Source: Ridgeia piscesae
Lineage: Eukaryota > Annelida > Polychaeta > Sabellida > Siboglinidae
DNA length: 64,000 nucleotides
Reading direction: 5' to 3'
NCBI GenBank assembly: GCA_025642075.2
Contig: JAODUO010000029.1
Span: 258,501-322,500, forward strand
Part shown: positions 1 through 13,063 of the stretch, in pieces
How positions within the stretch are numbered: the first letter of the stretch is position 1
Layout of the letters: each line of letters opens with the position of its first letter
Notes under the pieces: model-generated
Told to the model about the DNA's origin: nothing
Databases searched by the model: none
The model's input: only the letters and a program-made list of their open reading frames with translations
Translations under genes and position numbers: made by a program

Positions 1-1500
1 TGGCTGAAATAACGCAAAATTATATAACATGACCGGAAGCTGACCACATTGCTCATGGCCGATTTCATTGGATGATGTTAAAAGAGATGTGTCAAGGGCA
101 ACGAAATACACCAGGGTTATGATTATTCTTGTTTCGCAAGTATTCACCCTTAAAAAATAGCCATTGGTATACCACTGAATACCATTCAGTATCATTCAGA
201 CCATTCAATAGTATTACTGTAGGAATCAGTGGTACTATCAGTGGTAATTAAAAATACCATTCAATACCAATGAACGGTACAAAAAATCAACAATATAATT
301 TAAATATCATTTAAATACCATTCAAATACCATTCAAATACCCTTGGCCATAATACGCCCTAGTACCATTCAGTGGTATTTGAATGGTATTTTTTGTAAGG
401 TGTAGGTAGACGTCCCCTCTATCTATAATCTTGCATCAATGAATGTCTACTACAACTTGTGAAAGCTACGAAACCTGTCAATATTAGGACACGCCTATGG
501 TACCCTTCAGGGGCGACCACTTCCTACAATACTATGTTACAAAAATGTCCTTGATGAAAGGAGGCTAGACGATACAATACTGTCCTGAGGTATTAACATC
601 GTGCGATGGTGGCGCCACCTGGGCGATAATTTATTTGTAATTCGATTGCGTGACTATAGAATATAATTGAATTCATTCTAACCATATATTGTGGAATACA
701 TAGGATCATATAATGTAACAAATACACATATAGAACATGAATTATGCAACATATCAATATGTACAATGGGATAATGATTACACAGCCGACTATAATACTA
801 CTCGAATAAAGTTACGTCAGATAGCAGGCTCTATAGTGTCCAGCCATTAAGCTTGCCGACTAGGCTCCGTAGTGTGGCTCCACCGCGTGTTACTCTCCAC
901 TCCCACCACTAAGGCAGTTTCCAAGAATAATAAGTGCTATCCTTGTTAAAGAGGTGCATTTTTATGTTAAAGTTTTATTCCTGAACCATTCGGACTTCGA
1001 GCATCAAACTTTCAGGATTAATATAATATATGTATTTTTATGCTATTTTGACATTTTCATTCACGATTCCGTCCCCATCGACTCGAACGAGCTATATAAT
1101 AATTACGTAATTTGAATACTGGTGTAAAATACTGCCACACCAGAAACCTCCGTCGTCAGTTTTGTGGGTTTAAAAAGTGGGAATTATTATGCAGATAAGT
1201 TATTATTTTAATTTGTTATTGTAGTAATAGGGTTACGGACAAGGAGCTAGGTGGGGCCCAGTTGTGCATGATCTCGTTGGTATCGCTAGCTCAAAAGACC
1301 CGGAACCGAAACCAACTTGCGTGCCCTGTTGAGCTAGATCTGCATTGTCTGGCGCGCAGCATCTTAGGAGTGACGAACGGCAAACACAATGTTTCCGTAG
1401 CGACTTCTCATCTTCGCTTCTATTATCGGCTCCTGCTTTGACTGGCATCATCATCATCATGCTGTCGGTCGTGATGCGACAAAGACTGCTAGCTTCCATC
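1..1500. other. AT-rich flank without recognisable gene
   Basis: AT-rich sequence. The only clear structure is the degenerate CCATTCA-type repeat listed separately. The short open frame near 1233-1520 has no recognisable motif and overlaps the end of the retrotransposon fragment. I see no splice-bounded exon. Confidence 0.5.
163..400. repeat. Degenerate short tandem repeat based on ATACCATTCA
   Basis: About 240 bp in which variants of ATACCATTCAATACC and its complement GGTATTGAATGG recur roughly every 10-14 bp in both orientations. It is imperfect, so it looks like an old, decayed tandem array that can fold on itself. Confidence 0.6.
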
Positions 1501-1529
1501 ACTTGACTACTGCTCTCCATTTATCGCTC

Positions 1530-2400
1530 TGCTATGAAAGAAATATCCATCAGTATGTATGCCTCTCAGCTTCAGGTTTCTCTTGATGATATCCTTGAAC
1601 CGGAGACGAAGGCGCCCTCTCTTTCTGTGACCAGAAGACAGTTGAGAGTAGAGAACCTGCTTTGGTAGCCTGTCTGGTGACATCCTCATGAGGTGTCCAG
1701 TCCACCGGAGATTCTTTCTGATGAGAAGATCTTCCATAGATATGGCAGCCCTGTCCGTTCGAGTATGTCCTTGTTTGTCACTTTGTCCATCCAGGTTATC
1801 CTCATGATGATCGAACGCAGATGTCGCATCATGAAGGCATGTAGCTTTTTCACCTGTCGTCTGTACACTATCCAGGCCTCGGTTCCGCATAGGAGGGTGG
1901 ACAGCGCGATTGCACGGTATATCTTGCCTTTAACCCGCATGGACACGTGGTGGTTGTTCCAGAGTCTCTGGCGTAGTCGGCCGAAAGATGCATTAGCCTT
2001 GGCCATGTATTTCATCGTCAATGCATCCATTAGTTGATATAGTGCTACCGAGGTAGGTGAATTCCAGAAGAGAGTTAAGCTTGTTTCCATCAACCTTGAT
2101 ATCCTCCTCTCGGGTTCTTGTAGAGTTGGGTTAGTACAGCACCTCGGTCTTCTTTATGTTAATATTCAGGCCGAACTTCTTTGACGCATCGGGAGAAAGC
2201 ATCCATTAGTTTATGCATCTCTTCAGCAGAGTGTGCAACCAGTACACTGTCATCTGCGAATAGCAGCTCTCTCGTCAGTATCCGAGTAGTCTAGGTCTTC
2301 GCTCTGAAGTGTGCCGTTGAATAGGTCAGCGCTCTGTCTGGACTGTATGTAACCCCCCCCTGTCTCGGAAAGCCTCATCGGGCATTGCTGATAGCTTTGA
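1530..2400 (-). mobile_element. Non-LTR retrotransposon fragment, reverse transcriptase C-terminal part (decayed)
   Basis: Read on the minus strand, the order matches the second half of an endonuclease/reverse-transcriptase polyprotein. A LLFADD catalytic motif lies at 2249-2260. It is followed by a stretch with FGRLRQRLW and KIYRAIALSTLLCGTEAW (about 1860-2000), then LRWTGHLMRM and a lysine/arginine-rich tail (about 1570-1700). The frame changes between these blocks, so no single open frame covers them. The fingers and upstream endonuclease are absent, making this a dead 5'-truncated copy. The wording fits RTE- or CR1-like LINEs; I cannot choose the clade by eye. Confidence 0.8.
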
Positions 2401-3304
2401 CTGTAGACCTGTGTTAAACTAACAAACAATTTTTTTCGGTTTTCACTTTTATTACTTTACGAAATGGTACATCGAATGACGAAAAAGCCATGGAAGGAAT
2501 CTGCAAGCCGGCCACCCAACCTCAAACCCCTGTCGGGGAGGAGGAGGTATGATTTTCCAAGTGCTTCAACAGCGAAAGGAGTTTACTCTCCTCCCGACCA
2601 TGGCTACTTAAAATAAATTATACAATGGTCCAAACTTGCTAAAACTAATATCTAATGTCCGATAATCATTAATAATGTCCGAGACTATAATGCTACACAG
2701 ACGCTTCACAAAGTTCGCCAACTTGAACGGTCTCGTCTGCTTCCGCCGAAGTTCGCGAACCATCGTTCCTCATCTCAAGTTCCTGCTGCCGTGTCGCACG
2801 CGCTGTGGAACTTGTGGTCCATAGTCGTCGTGGACGGTTACTGCAACAACAATTAAGCGATGTAAGAATAAGGTTAATAATAGTAACAATAATGCAAAGA
2901 AGAAGACGAAAAACTTGAAAGACACATCCTGCGGTGCAGATCCACGTCGATCACGTCCTACTACAAATGGTTGCCACGTACGTAGTCGTAGAAAACCGGA
3001 ATTACGTCATCAGCTATTGTTGTTGCGTAGACACCTCTACGGGATTTTGTTTCGTAGGCTGCGACCGATTAATAACCATAGGTCTAATATGGGCAGACTA
3101 TATAATTTATCCTAGGGGTAATTATTAATACGCCCATGAAATGTTGAAATTACACAGACGCCGTCTACGAACCACGAAAAAAACGGTCTACCCCATACGC
3201 GGCTGCGTAGTGCGCAACTTCCTGTGAATGTCGCGCACAGGGACTATATTGAAACATGACCCCTCTTTGGTTTTGGGAATATATCACGCCACTGTTACGG
3301 CAAA
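2401..3304. other. No gene recognised
   Basis: Two overlapping 64-66 codon frames at 2915-3128 have no recognisable motif and no splice context. It may be flanking retroelement sequence, but nothing in it proves this. Confidence 0.4.
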
Positions 3305-3900
3305 CTAATCACGATCGCCAACAATAGCTTTCCAGCGTCCCCTGTCCTGGGCTAGTTTGTTGTTGTTGTAATCTTCTTCGAGTTCTCGGTCCCAGGTGTT
3401 TCCTGGTAGATCTCTACTTGTCTTTCCATGTGAGTTCCAGGAGAGCGGTTGTTTGGTGATATTTGTGTCTGATTTACGGAGTGTGTGCTCAATCCATCCC
3501 ATTCTTTTTCATGATTTCCTCTTCCACTGGAAGTTGGCTGGTCCTCTACCACAGATCCACGTCTCGGATTGTATTAGGCCAATGGATCCGAAGTAGTCTA
3601 CCCAGGTAGTTGTTGGTGAAGGTTTAGCAGATTCCTGGTGGTTTTCTTTGTTGTCCTCCAAGTCTCGGATCCATAAAGTGGGAGAGGTTTTACGCTGGAC
3701 TTGAAGAGCCTGACCTTATATTTGGTGTGGATTGTAAAGGTTTTGGTATTCCAGTTCGTGAGTTGTAGAAATGCTGTTCTTGCTTTCCAGTCGTTGCTTT
3801 GACGTCGTCAGCATCTATTCCTTCCTGTTTGTCTGTGATGCATCCAAGATATGTAAATGTTTCTACTTCTTCCACGGCACTTCCTTGTAGTGTTATTTCT
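3305..3900 (-). mobile_element. Second non-LTR retrotransposon fragment, C-terminal end (decayed)
   Basis: On the minus strand, VETFTYLGCITDKQEGIDAD (about 3800-3870) is the usual 'FTYLGS' region after the reverse transcriptase palm. GWIEHTLRKSDTNITKQ and LAQDRGRWKAIVGD (3305-3500) are the typical end of a LINE polyprotein. Several frames are needed and the central part is shortened. The wording differs from the fragment at 1.5-2.4 kb, so it is probably another family rather than the same copy. Confidence 0.78.
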
Positions 3901-4470
3901 TCTCTGTTGTTAATGTTGATACAAAGGGTTTTTCATGAATGTCAAAGGCCTATTTGCGAAGAAGGCATTACGTCTAGATCAATACTTATACTTATGACAG
4001 TGGCTTCCAGTTGTATATCGAATACAATTTTAATCGGCCAGTGGATGGAATGTACCTCATTCCACCCGCCCTTCGTCAAGTTGAATGTATACAACGAGTA
4101 ACGTACGTAGTTGTCGACTGTTTTCTACTACCACTAAAATATCCCGTATCAACTACTAATAAACTGCCATGTCGGTGAAGGGCATTTTGCACGGACAGTG
4201 CCTATATCATTTTTTTTTCGCATGGAGTACCATGTAGCGCTAGAATTATAAAAGTAGTTTCCAGCATTAGTTTGAATCGAAAGGAATACAAGAAAGTAAA
4301 GTTATGAACTTGCATACAACTCGTCACCGCATCAAGAATAAGTCACGGGCGCTTAGACGGTCTTATCCGGGGCCGTCTCGTTATGTCAGTGGCCGGGAAC
4401 TTACCATTGATTGTAAGTGTATAAGCACACACCGTTACCTGTTGTTTCCCTTCGCGTACATACGTAGGCC
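3901..4470. other. No gene recognised
   Basis: Moderately AT-rich DNA between the LINE fragment and the microsatellite block. I see no exon with splice signals and no conserved protein words. Confidence 0.4.
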
Positions 4471-4880
4471 TACATACATGCATGCATACATACATACATA
4501 CATACATACATACATACATACATGCATGCATGCATGCATGCATACATACATACATACATACATACATATCATACATACATACATACATACATACATACAT
4601 ACATACATACATACATACATACATACATACATAAACATACATACATACATACATACATATCAACATACATATATACATACATACATACATACATACATAC
4701 ATACATACATACATACATACATACATACATACATACATACATACATACATACATACATGATGCATACATACATACATACATACATACTTACATGTACATA
4801 CATATATACGCACAATCGCACATACGCACATACATACGTGCACACACACACCCACGCATACGCACACGCACGCACGCACA

Positions 4881-4943
<63 letters not shown>
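4471..4943. repeat. Compound microsatellite: CATA/CATG, then CGCA, then CA
   Basis: A CATA tetranucleotide array with CATG interruptions covers 4471-4800. It passes through mixed CACA/CGCA units to a pure CGCA stretch (about 4862-4912) and ends in a CA dinucleotide run (4911-4943). Long open frames rich in Tyr-Ile-His-Thr or Cys-Val-Tyr exist on both strands only because the unit lacks stop codons. Confidence 0.97.
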
Positions 4944-4952
<9 letters not shown>

Positions 4953-5227
4953 GTTACAGATTGTTTTGAAATGATCTATGGACCATGTATATATGTTCCA
5001 TTTATATTGACAGACATTTTCTGTTCGTTGATAACTCGATCAGGTGTTCAAACATATAGGACAGGAATATCTGACTCTACGTTTGCATGGATAAAAATGC
5101 ATGTGTCTCTTATTATTAATAACATTTAATTATTATTATTTTTATACTGAAAAAGATTTGAAGTGGACGCATGTGGTCCTTACTCTATAATAGGATCTTT
5201 ATATTCCACTATACTATGTGTGTGTGT

Positions 5228-5229
<2 letters not shown>

Positions 5230-5317
<88 letters not shown>
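5230..5317. repeat. TA dinucleotide microsatellite
   Basis: About 88 bp of nearly perfect TA repeat. It is self-complementary and can extrude a cruciform. Confidence 0.97.
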
Positions 5318-5320
<3 letters not shown>

Positions 5321-7463
5321 CAATAACAAATTAAATGACAAAATTATCTTTATAAAAATGTAGAAGGGTGACAGTTTGATAGGCCAATACCATTATACAT
5401 AAGGACCGGGGCGCGGAACAATTCAAAGCTATATTTGTATAAGTGTAGAGTAAAGCTGTAATACGCCGCAAACTCCTCCGTTCAAATCGAAGCCACGCAC
5501 TGCCCATCTCCTGCTGCCAATAGCCAAAGGTCATGTATGCCATTACGGAACTTGGGTCCAGATCATGCCGGACACACAATAATTGCACGTGCAACGCGAA
5601 CATACAGGCATGCTTGATGACGCTGCTGAGCGGCTAAAAGTAGTATCTGACTGGTCAACATGGCCTTTGGCACGCTGCCAGCATCCCTGGCCTTGACTTT
5701 GGGTGGGCTAATAAATATGCGCGCGAGATGTTTACGTCAGAAGACTCGTTGTGTCAGAACGCTGCTGGTGTGTGTTCCAATCGTCGGCTGATATCCGCGT
5801 CAATTCTAAGGCAAGTATAAACAAACTATAGTTTATTTTGATTGAATACGTTTTTCTACATATACACCAACGTAATATTTGTATATTTCATTTACGAATA
5901 ATCTAGGATATGTTTTTACAGAAATCAAGATTGACAATAGTGAAAAGCGTTGAATCGCGCATTGTCGTCTGCCGATTGTTCGAAAAGGGAAACGCTTGTT
6001 GCCGTCATTAGCCGGCGTTCGCTATATTCGTCACATTGCAAAAGAGAAGAACACCACTACCAGATTGTTCACAGTCAATACAGGTGCGCCGGTTGGGTAA
6101 CTATTTCCAGACAGATAGAGTTATCAATTAAGAGTCATTTTATAATCATGAATGATCAATGATCGTACTAATATGCTGGACCACTCAGTTTCTACATTAT
6201 TTTATGCAAGCATAATAATATGCACCATTCACCAAATTATTTTGAAATCGTTCACCATTAATTTATTCACATTATTAAAATCAAACCCACTTATTTCACC
6301 AATGGCAATGCCAATGCCACCAATGGTATGAAAGCAAAGCTGTTTTAGTGTAATATTTACACTATTTTTAAGACGTTAATCAAATTCCAAACATTCTGAT
6401 AAAAGTTATGCCATTCTGATTAGTATGAACAGTATCTTAACATTTTCTACATAAAAATATTATAGATGTTTACATCGTCATGATTCATGAATATGGTGCA
6501 CTATACTATATAGTAAACAATTAATAAATTTAACTGACATTTTTAATTGACTACTGTTCTTACTAAGTATACGTATTTCCAACAACATAAAACAGTTGTA
6601 CATCCCTTTAATTTTCAATATAGAACACTTGAATTGATAACAAATATTCTGCATAAAACTGTAATCACATCCACATTTATGTAACAAGAGTTATTAAAAT
6701 TGCGGTCATTCCATGTTCGGTACTTAATACAATATGTATTAGATATATGTACTAAATAACTTTGGTTTTGTTTATTAAAATTTTACCAGTGTAATTGTCT
6801 TGCTGATATTCTGGTGTCTGTCTTCTCAGAGAATCACACAGAAACACTACTTTTGCGGGCTTGAAATATTTGAGATCTCGGCACATAGTATTAGTTGGCT
6901 CCCAGCTAAAAGAAATGTATCTAAACTGAATAGAGTAGAGCACTGCAAGTATCACCAGCAAAACGAATTAAATCAGACGGTACTGTGTGCGACTGTAACT
7001 GAGCAAGTTTACAAGTCAAAACGCTGTGTAAAACAGATGTGAAAATACACTGAGCTAGAATAATAGAAGCACACTGAACAGCATTACATATGTTGGAAAA
7101 CAGGTTGTCAGAATGTTAGGCAATTCTTGACATTCAAAATAGGTTAGTATAACAAAAATAAATAGATAATACGTGGGATTAAAAACACAAAATGTAATTA
7201 TGAAATAAAAATAACGAATCTAAGTAATGAAACTAAAACTTGAATGTCACCATCAGTTTGAGAGGGAAGAAAGATGTTACCTAACACGTGTTAATCTTTG
7301 AGTAATGTAATGAGATCAAGAACAATAATTGCATTGATATTGCTTGTGATATACAATTGGTATATTTCGGATAAGAAGAAAATTCCCCGTTTGCGACACA
7401 ACCTTTCATTGGACCTTTGAACAGTACATATCTAAATCTACGGGAAATTAAAACAACATTGCA
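5318..7463. other. Upstream flank of the two-exon gene; possible promoter at 5.6-5.8 kb
   Basis: Mostly AT-rich. The part at 5590-5815 is more GC- and CpG-rich and ends in CTAAGGCAAGTAT, which fits a GC-type splice donor (AAG|GCAAGT). A non-coding first exon could end there and join the acceptor at about 7464. This is inference; no coding potential is visible. Confidence 0.25.
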
Positions 7464-10400
7464 GGGTACTAGATTGAAAATGATCGTGTACAGTGGTGAC
7501 TTATATATGACCAAATGTGGCCTGAATTTGCAGAGAATGTTTGAGAGTAACTGCGTGGCGGATGTGGAGACCCTGATGTGTCACAACCCAGCTCATCATG
7601 ACGTCATCTGTCCCGTCGTCCACCCACTTGTCCACTACAGTGCCCAGTCACTGTGTAAGGACTTCATGCTGCTCAACGGAGCCATCCCCAGTATTGCCAC
7701 GGGCTGGCAGCTGTGGTGGCATGAACAACTCAATGAATACCTGCGTCAGCTGGACGTTGGTGTCAAGCCTCACTGCAGCCTCGACCATGAGAAGGACGTG
7801 GTACTGTGTGGCCAAGACATTGGTGACTTGCCCACTACATACACTGTGCAGAATCTGTTTCCCCACGAACTGCCCGTCATAGGTGGGTTGATATTGATAT
7901 CTGGTTTAAATTGACGAAAATACTATATGCGATATAATTACCAGCAGCTCTGAAGGCAATTTAAATCTTGCCAATGTCTTTGATTTTATGTTTTGTGTAT
8001 GATGTGCAAATTGACAGTTGTTCGATATCATTTATTATAAATGTCATTATGATAATTACAGATCTGCATTGTTTTGAAGAGGTTTTCTGTAGCTTGTGTG
8101 TTTTTAAATGAAGCTGTGTTTCGTGCAAGTGATAATATATGCTAATTTAAAAACTCCAGAAATTAACAGTAATCTGGTCAATAAAGTCAACGTTTAGATC
8201 TAATGAAGCAACCTCAATTTTTAAATCCAGTTAACTTCATGGTTATTATTACTACACCAGTATGTATGTCTCCTTGGTATTTTCATAGGCTCTTTCTGTG
8301 AAATTTTACATCTGTGGCATGTTTCATTGATAATGTTCTTTACAAAGAATTGTTATCATAATTAGATGGTCTAAACATGTTTGCACCATGATAATTGTTT
8401 TGAAATAAATTATGCAATAATATTTATTCTACTTTTAATATTCCACTCATGTAAAATGAGTCTACTATAAGTTTTGCATTGGAAATTTAATTGATTTTAC
8501 TTATCATGTCACGGGAAGATTTGTAACAATTGGGTAAGCATAAGATTTATTTGGCAGCTTAGCACAGCTTTAAACAGAGTAAATTAAATAGATTTAACGA
8601 GATGTCCTCAAAGTGCTCTACTACTGCACTGTCCCAAGACGATTTACATATTGAGGTTGCACGGTTTAATAAGCATTACTACGTAAGTGTACTTATTGCA
8701 TCACAATTAAATCCTGACTTGGTAAACATTTGACACCTATAATCAATATAATGATTAGTATATTGGCTAAGTGCCAGAAATCTCCGCTGGTCAACAATAT
8801 ATGCCAGGATTCCACGTTACGGTATTCATATTGACATAATAGTGCCATAATAACCATGAATAAAATCATTGCATTTAGTAACAGAAAACACATTTTCTGG
8901 CATATGTTTGGTACCAGGAGAGATTTACTGGATCATATTGAGATGTTGAGAATTATTTATTAATTCCTTTACTTTTGTTTATTAAACTAATATCATGACC
9001 AGATAGTTTTACCAAATCAAATTTAGCATTGAATCATTGTGTTGCATGTATGCTCAGGTACTGATTTATTTCAGACCAATTGAGGCGTAGCATGGTTCCC
9101 TGGGAAACATGATGCGGATCATGGTCAGGTCTTTCGACTGTCTAGACCACGATCTCGGCTCGCTTTCTTGGCACTTTCATCATCTGAGTAGCCAAATTTG
9201 GAAGCGTACCACATGACCGTGTGTGATCACACCTAAGTATATGCCTATATGTGGCTTCTGCATTACCTATTCATCTTCAAACAGTGACAGCTAGCCTTGC
9301 AAATGTAAACCTGTGTTTTCTGTCCAAAGCAAATGTCGCATCAAGGAAGTATTGAGAAATGTTATGATAAGTTTGCTGCAGTGTTCTCGATTCATTTGGG
9401 AAATCCTTCCTGTTTACTGGGTAAAGGTGTGCACCAGGAACTGGTCAAGTCAGCGTTCACTTTATCCACATACACATAAAGTAAATTAACAGCAAAAGGT
9501 CTCTTGAAAGATCCCTTTGCAATGGTGGTGAATCAAGACGTACCCACTGCGACAGAATCTTGTCCAGTTGAATATGTAGTCAAGTAAGATGTCATCTGAT
9601 ACATCAGTGGACTTGTTATAGACGTTTTTTCAAGCTTGTCAATTGGACTGTAGTAATGGGATGATTTATGGACTGCGATGTCAGTAACTAGTTCTCAGGT
9701 CGAGGAGGTGTGAGGAATTGCAATACGGACAGAAAATACACCTTTCCATTTATGTGGCTGAATCTAAAATTTGTCAATAAATTGATTTTAGCTACTGTTT
9801 CACATGTACATTAGCGATGTACATGTGCATGCTGTGTTGTACTGTACTGGGGATTGCAAATTTATTATCGGTGTAGTTGCATTGTCGTGGCATAGATGCA
9901 AACCTCCGTGGTTCTAATTAGTACACATTGTGGCTAAGCGAGAAGCTTGGAATTAATGAGCATTTATATTGCACAACACATTAGCTGGCCTCACAAGGAC
10001 AGTTAGGCATACACATTGATTAGCAAGATTAAGTACAGTAATATTATTTACATTTGTTTGCATAATTATTTTAGTTTTATCTATCAAATATAGTCATTTA
10101 GACTAAGTAGACGTATACACATGTACATTAAACTAAACATTCTCAGAGGCATGTCTCTTCAATTCAACATTTGCTAAAAATTTGAAGAAAATATTACATC
10201 TGTTCAGTTTACCTAAAATCCATCATGGAATTGGTGCAACATATTCTATCCATTCAAATTGTTAACGTTCTGGAGAAGTATCCTATAGGTGTAAGAAAGA
10301 GTCATGCATTGTTATAATTTTTATATTCCATTCCAACAAGAACCATTGTTACAGTTGTGTGGAAATTTATCATAAAAATAATTTTGCACAAAGTTACATG

Positions 10401-11676
10401 TAAGTTGGCTCAGAGAGGCATACATAACAGTGAAATGTAAAATAAATCTAATAGGAAGAGTACACCTGTTAAAACTGAAATTAATATTTTCCCTAGGTGG
10501 TACATAGTGTAATGTCATCTCTAATAACAGATCTTGATATTAAACCTTATATAATTATATATATTTTGAAAGAAATATGTATCTACCCAGGGTAGTTCAA
10601 GTTCATGAGGGTGACTGAGAGGCCAGCCATTGTGTGAGCAAGGGTGGTAAATTACTTATAAATTGGACAAATGATATAAGAAAGGGCTGTTCTTAAAACT
10701 TGTGGTTTGGGCTCACTGAGGGAGATGGCAGTCAGTGTCGCTGGTTTGTAGTTTTCCTGCACTAGCAGAACAACAGGTAAAAACAATTTCAAACAGTTAT
10801 GACAGGTTGGTTATAGCATTTTTTTAGATTTTAATATCTGACATTGTTATGGTTAAAATAACCATCTTTTGTGTTGGTAATTATAATATAACAGTAAATT
10901 TTGATTTTCAAAGCAGACTACATTAATCGTGGCTGCAGGTATATTATATTCTTTAGAATGGTTTTGTGTAATGTACTTATAAACAAAATTGATATGCATA
11001 CATTGTTTAAATGGATGTGTTAGTATGTTAACTTAGAATTTACAAATATAGAGCATGCATTACATTGAGATGTCACTGTGTTCAGCATCTGACAATGTTG
11101 TTCTTCATTGCAGGCACGTATGTCGACCGGCGTATCGTTCCTGGGTTCACTTACACCATACGTGTGCTCAGCTCCAAGAGAAATCTCTTCGCAGGCAACC
11201 CGATGCTACTCCAGAGCGTAGGATGTGGCTACGGCAAGCGCATCGCATTCAAGGGGCCAACTCTCAATCACAACACTAACTATTTCTACTCCGACTCGCA
11301 CGCAACTGGCTGCGCATTCAGCATAGTTGCTGTAGGCAGCGGTGATCATTTCATTGTCATGGACAGTGCAGGGCATGCTGTTGGACAGGCAATCATTGAC
11401 TGTGTCGAATCGCAGAAAGAGGTGTCTTCACATGTCACACCAGATGGCAGTGTTGAGAAGCGAATAAATGTTGTCTTCTCTGTGCTTATCCAGTATTCAT
11501 GTCAGCCAAATGGAAAGCTATCACTGTTTTCAGACAAGGTTGTCGAGGCAGTGGGCATTGTGGTTATGTTGAAAGTTAAACGGGCAGCTGAAGCATCGGT
11601 CATCAGGCTTGAACAGGTTATGTTGCCTCATTTTGGCATGTGTTCATTTGAGCCGATCCAAAAAAGCACAAAATAA
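7464..11676 (+). CDS. Unrecognised two-exon protein, about 321 residues
   Basis: Exon A runs from a possible acceptor (ACATTGCAG ending at 7463), or from the first in-frame ATG at 7480, to a donor at 7883 (ATAG|GTGGGT). Exon B starts after TTCATTGCAG at 11114 and ends in TAA at 11674-11676. The phase-1 join is clean and gives a single frame across the 3.2 kb intron, in which I see nothing else. From the ATG the product is about 321 residues. It is soluble-looking, with no signal peptide or membrane segment, and has several Cys and His in the first 90 residues. Exon B carries words such as GYGKRIAFKGPT and FIVMDSAGHAVGQAIIDC. Codon use and length argue for a real gene. I do not recognise the family. 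Upstream coding exons are possible because no stop separates the ATG from the acceptor. Confidence 0.6.
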
Positions 11677-12386
11677 TATGTGCCCAATAATGTGCCCATC
11701 AAGTTCAGAATATATTTGGATGTAAAACTGAATGAAGATTTTACTGAATGGTTAATATGCAGTAACTATTACAGACTGTATGTGCAAAAACCGAGTTTGT
11801 AGGTTTTTTGCACAGTAAAAATACTGATGTCCTACACACATTTCATTACAGTATAGAGCATATGGCTAATATATATATATATATGTACACTATTAAATAT
11901 TATTAGATTGATTAGTGTTTACAAGATAAAACTATGTACTAAAAAATTCGTAAAAATATAACGGTGTTGCACAAGCTTTTTGATGAACAGTTACCGGGTG
12001 TAATACCTGTTGTATCGGTAACATAATAATTATGCTCTTTTAAAAGTTTTAAAAAATCACTTGTTATTTGCACTTGTTTCACATTCTTGTTTGTGCTTCA
12101 TTCCAATGAACTGTTGATGTACTGCACTACAAGGGGGTTGTCAGCTTGATCCGTTGCTAGAGTTATACATCAACTGTGTAATGTCGAGGCATTCATTCCA
12201 GGCATGTAGTTTGCCATAAATGCCGAGTCATGAGCATTGATGGAACTGCAGTTTAGCACTGCTGGTGAAAAGTTGAAGAAGACCTTTTTCTGTGAATAAG
12301 CCTATTTTTATATACAGATGTTTTAATGTGGAACTGTTTAACAGTCTGTGACAGTAATGTAATCATTATATTATATACTGTGTATA
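11677..12386 (+). other. 3' UTR of the two-exon gene
   Basis: AT-rich, no coding potential, with a short TA run at 11871-11884. It lies between the stop codon and the AATAAA at 12387, so it is probably the 3' untranslated region. Confidence 0.5.
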
Positions 12387-12392
12387 AATAAA
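12387..12392 (+). terminator. Polyadenylation signal AATAAA of the two-exon gene
   Basis: Canonical AATAAA about 710 bp after the TAA stop, followed by an A-rich stretch. It faces the opposite-strand signal of the AP-4 beta gene at 12927, so the two genes converge here. Confidence 0.5.
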
Positions 12393-12926
12393 AAAAAACA
12401 GTGAAATACAATTCTTAGTGACATATCATTGGATAGTTAAAATTAAATGTGTGCGAACAATCTTGCAAATATTACCTCCCAGGCTTCCTTTCTATATACA
12501 CTGTATGTCATTATGTATTATCCCCTGTAAGTCTGAATCCACTATGTCATTGCCCATTAGTTTGCTATGGAAAAAGAAGTAGTACGTATGTATAGTCTAT
12601 GTAAGCCTACGCACGAGACAAATTAATCGAGGCTTGATCAAAATACCCAAAATAGACCAATTATACCCCCAGTTACATTATCCATATGTCTCATTTATCT
12701 GGTCTACAATATTTTTGTTGTTTAGCAATCCGCACATGTTGTATGGGAATCATCTTGACACCATAATGTGTCTAGTCTGCACCTTTCGTTTTCCGACCAA
12801 AAACCTTGGGAACCAAAGTGTGCAGATAAACGAGACATGACTGTATAATGTATATATGATTTGTAGACTGCCTCCCTATCAAATATCAGTTTGTTAATTT
12901 ATGTTTGTTAACTAACCGGCTATTAA

Positions 12927-12932
12927 TTTATT
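12927..12932 (-). terminator. Polyadenylation signal (minus strand) of the AP-4 beta gene
   Basis: TTTATT on the plus strand, i.e. AATAAA on the minus strand, 132 bp after the TAG stop at 13064-13066. Its close position supports that stop as the true gene end rather than an intron read-through. Confidence 0.55.
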
Positions 12933-13063
12933 CATTAACACCAAATACCAGCCAACAGTGATGTACTGATGAGACATAGAATATCCAAACCCTGCCATCA
13001 ACCATTGTGAAGGAAATACAAAACATGTCTACAGCTGAGTATAGACATCATGACTACACCAAA

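Noticed and set aside
4304..4974. Long open frames (up to 221 codons) on both strands
   Set aside because: They are translations of CATA/CGCA/CA microsatellites, which lack stop codons; no conserved sequence.
8600..9900. Possible old transposon in the intron of the two-exon gene
   Set aside because: A few phrases looked element-like in translation, but no reverse transcriptase, transposase or terminal repeat could be shown.
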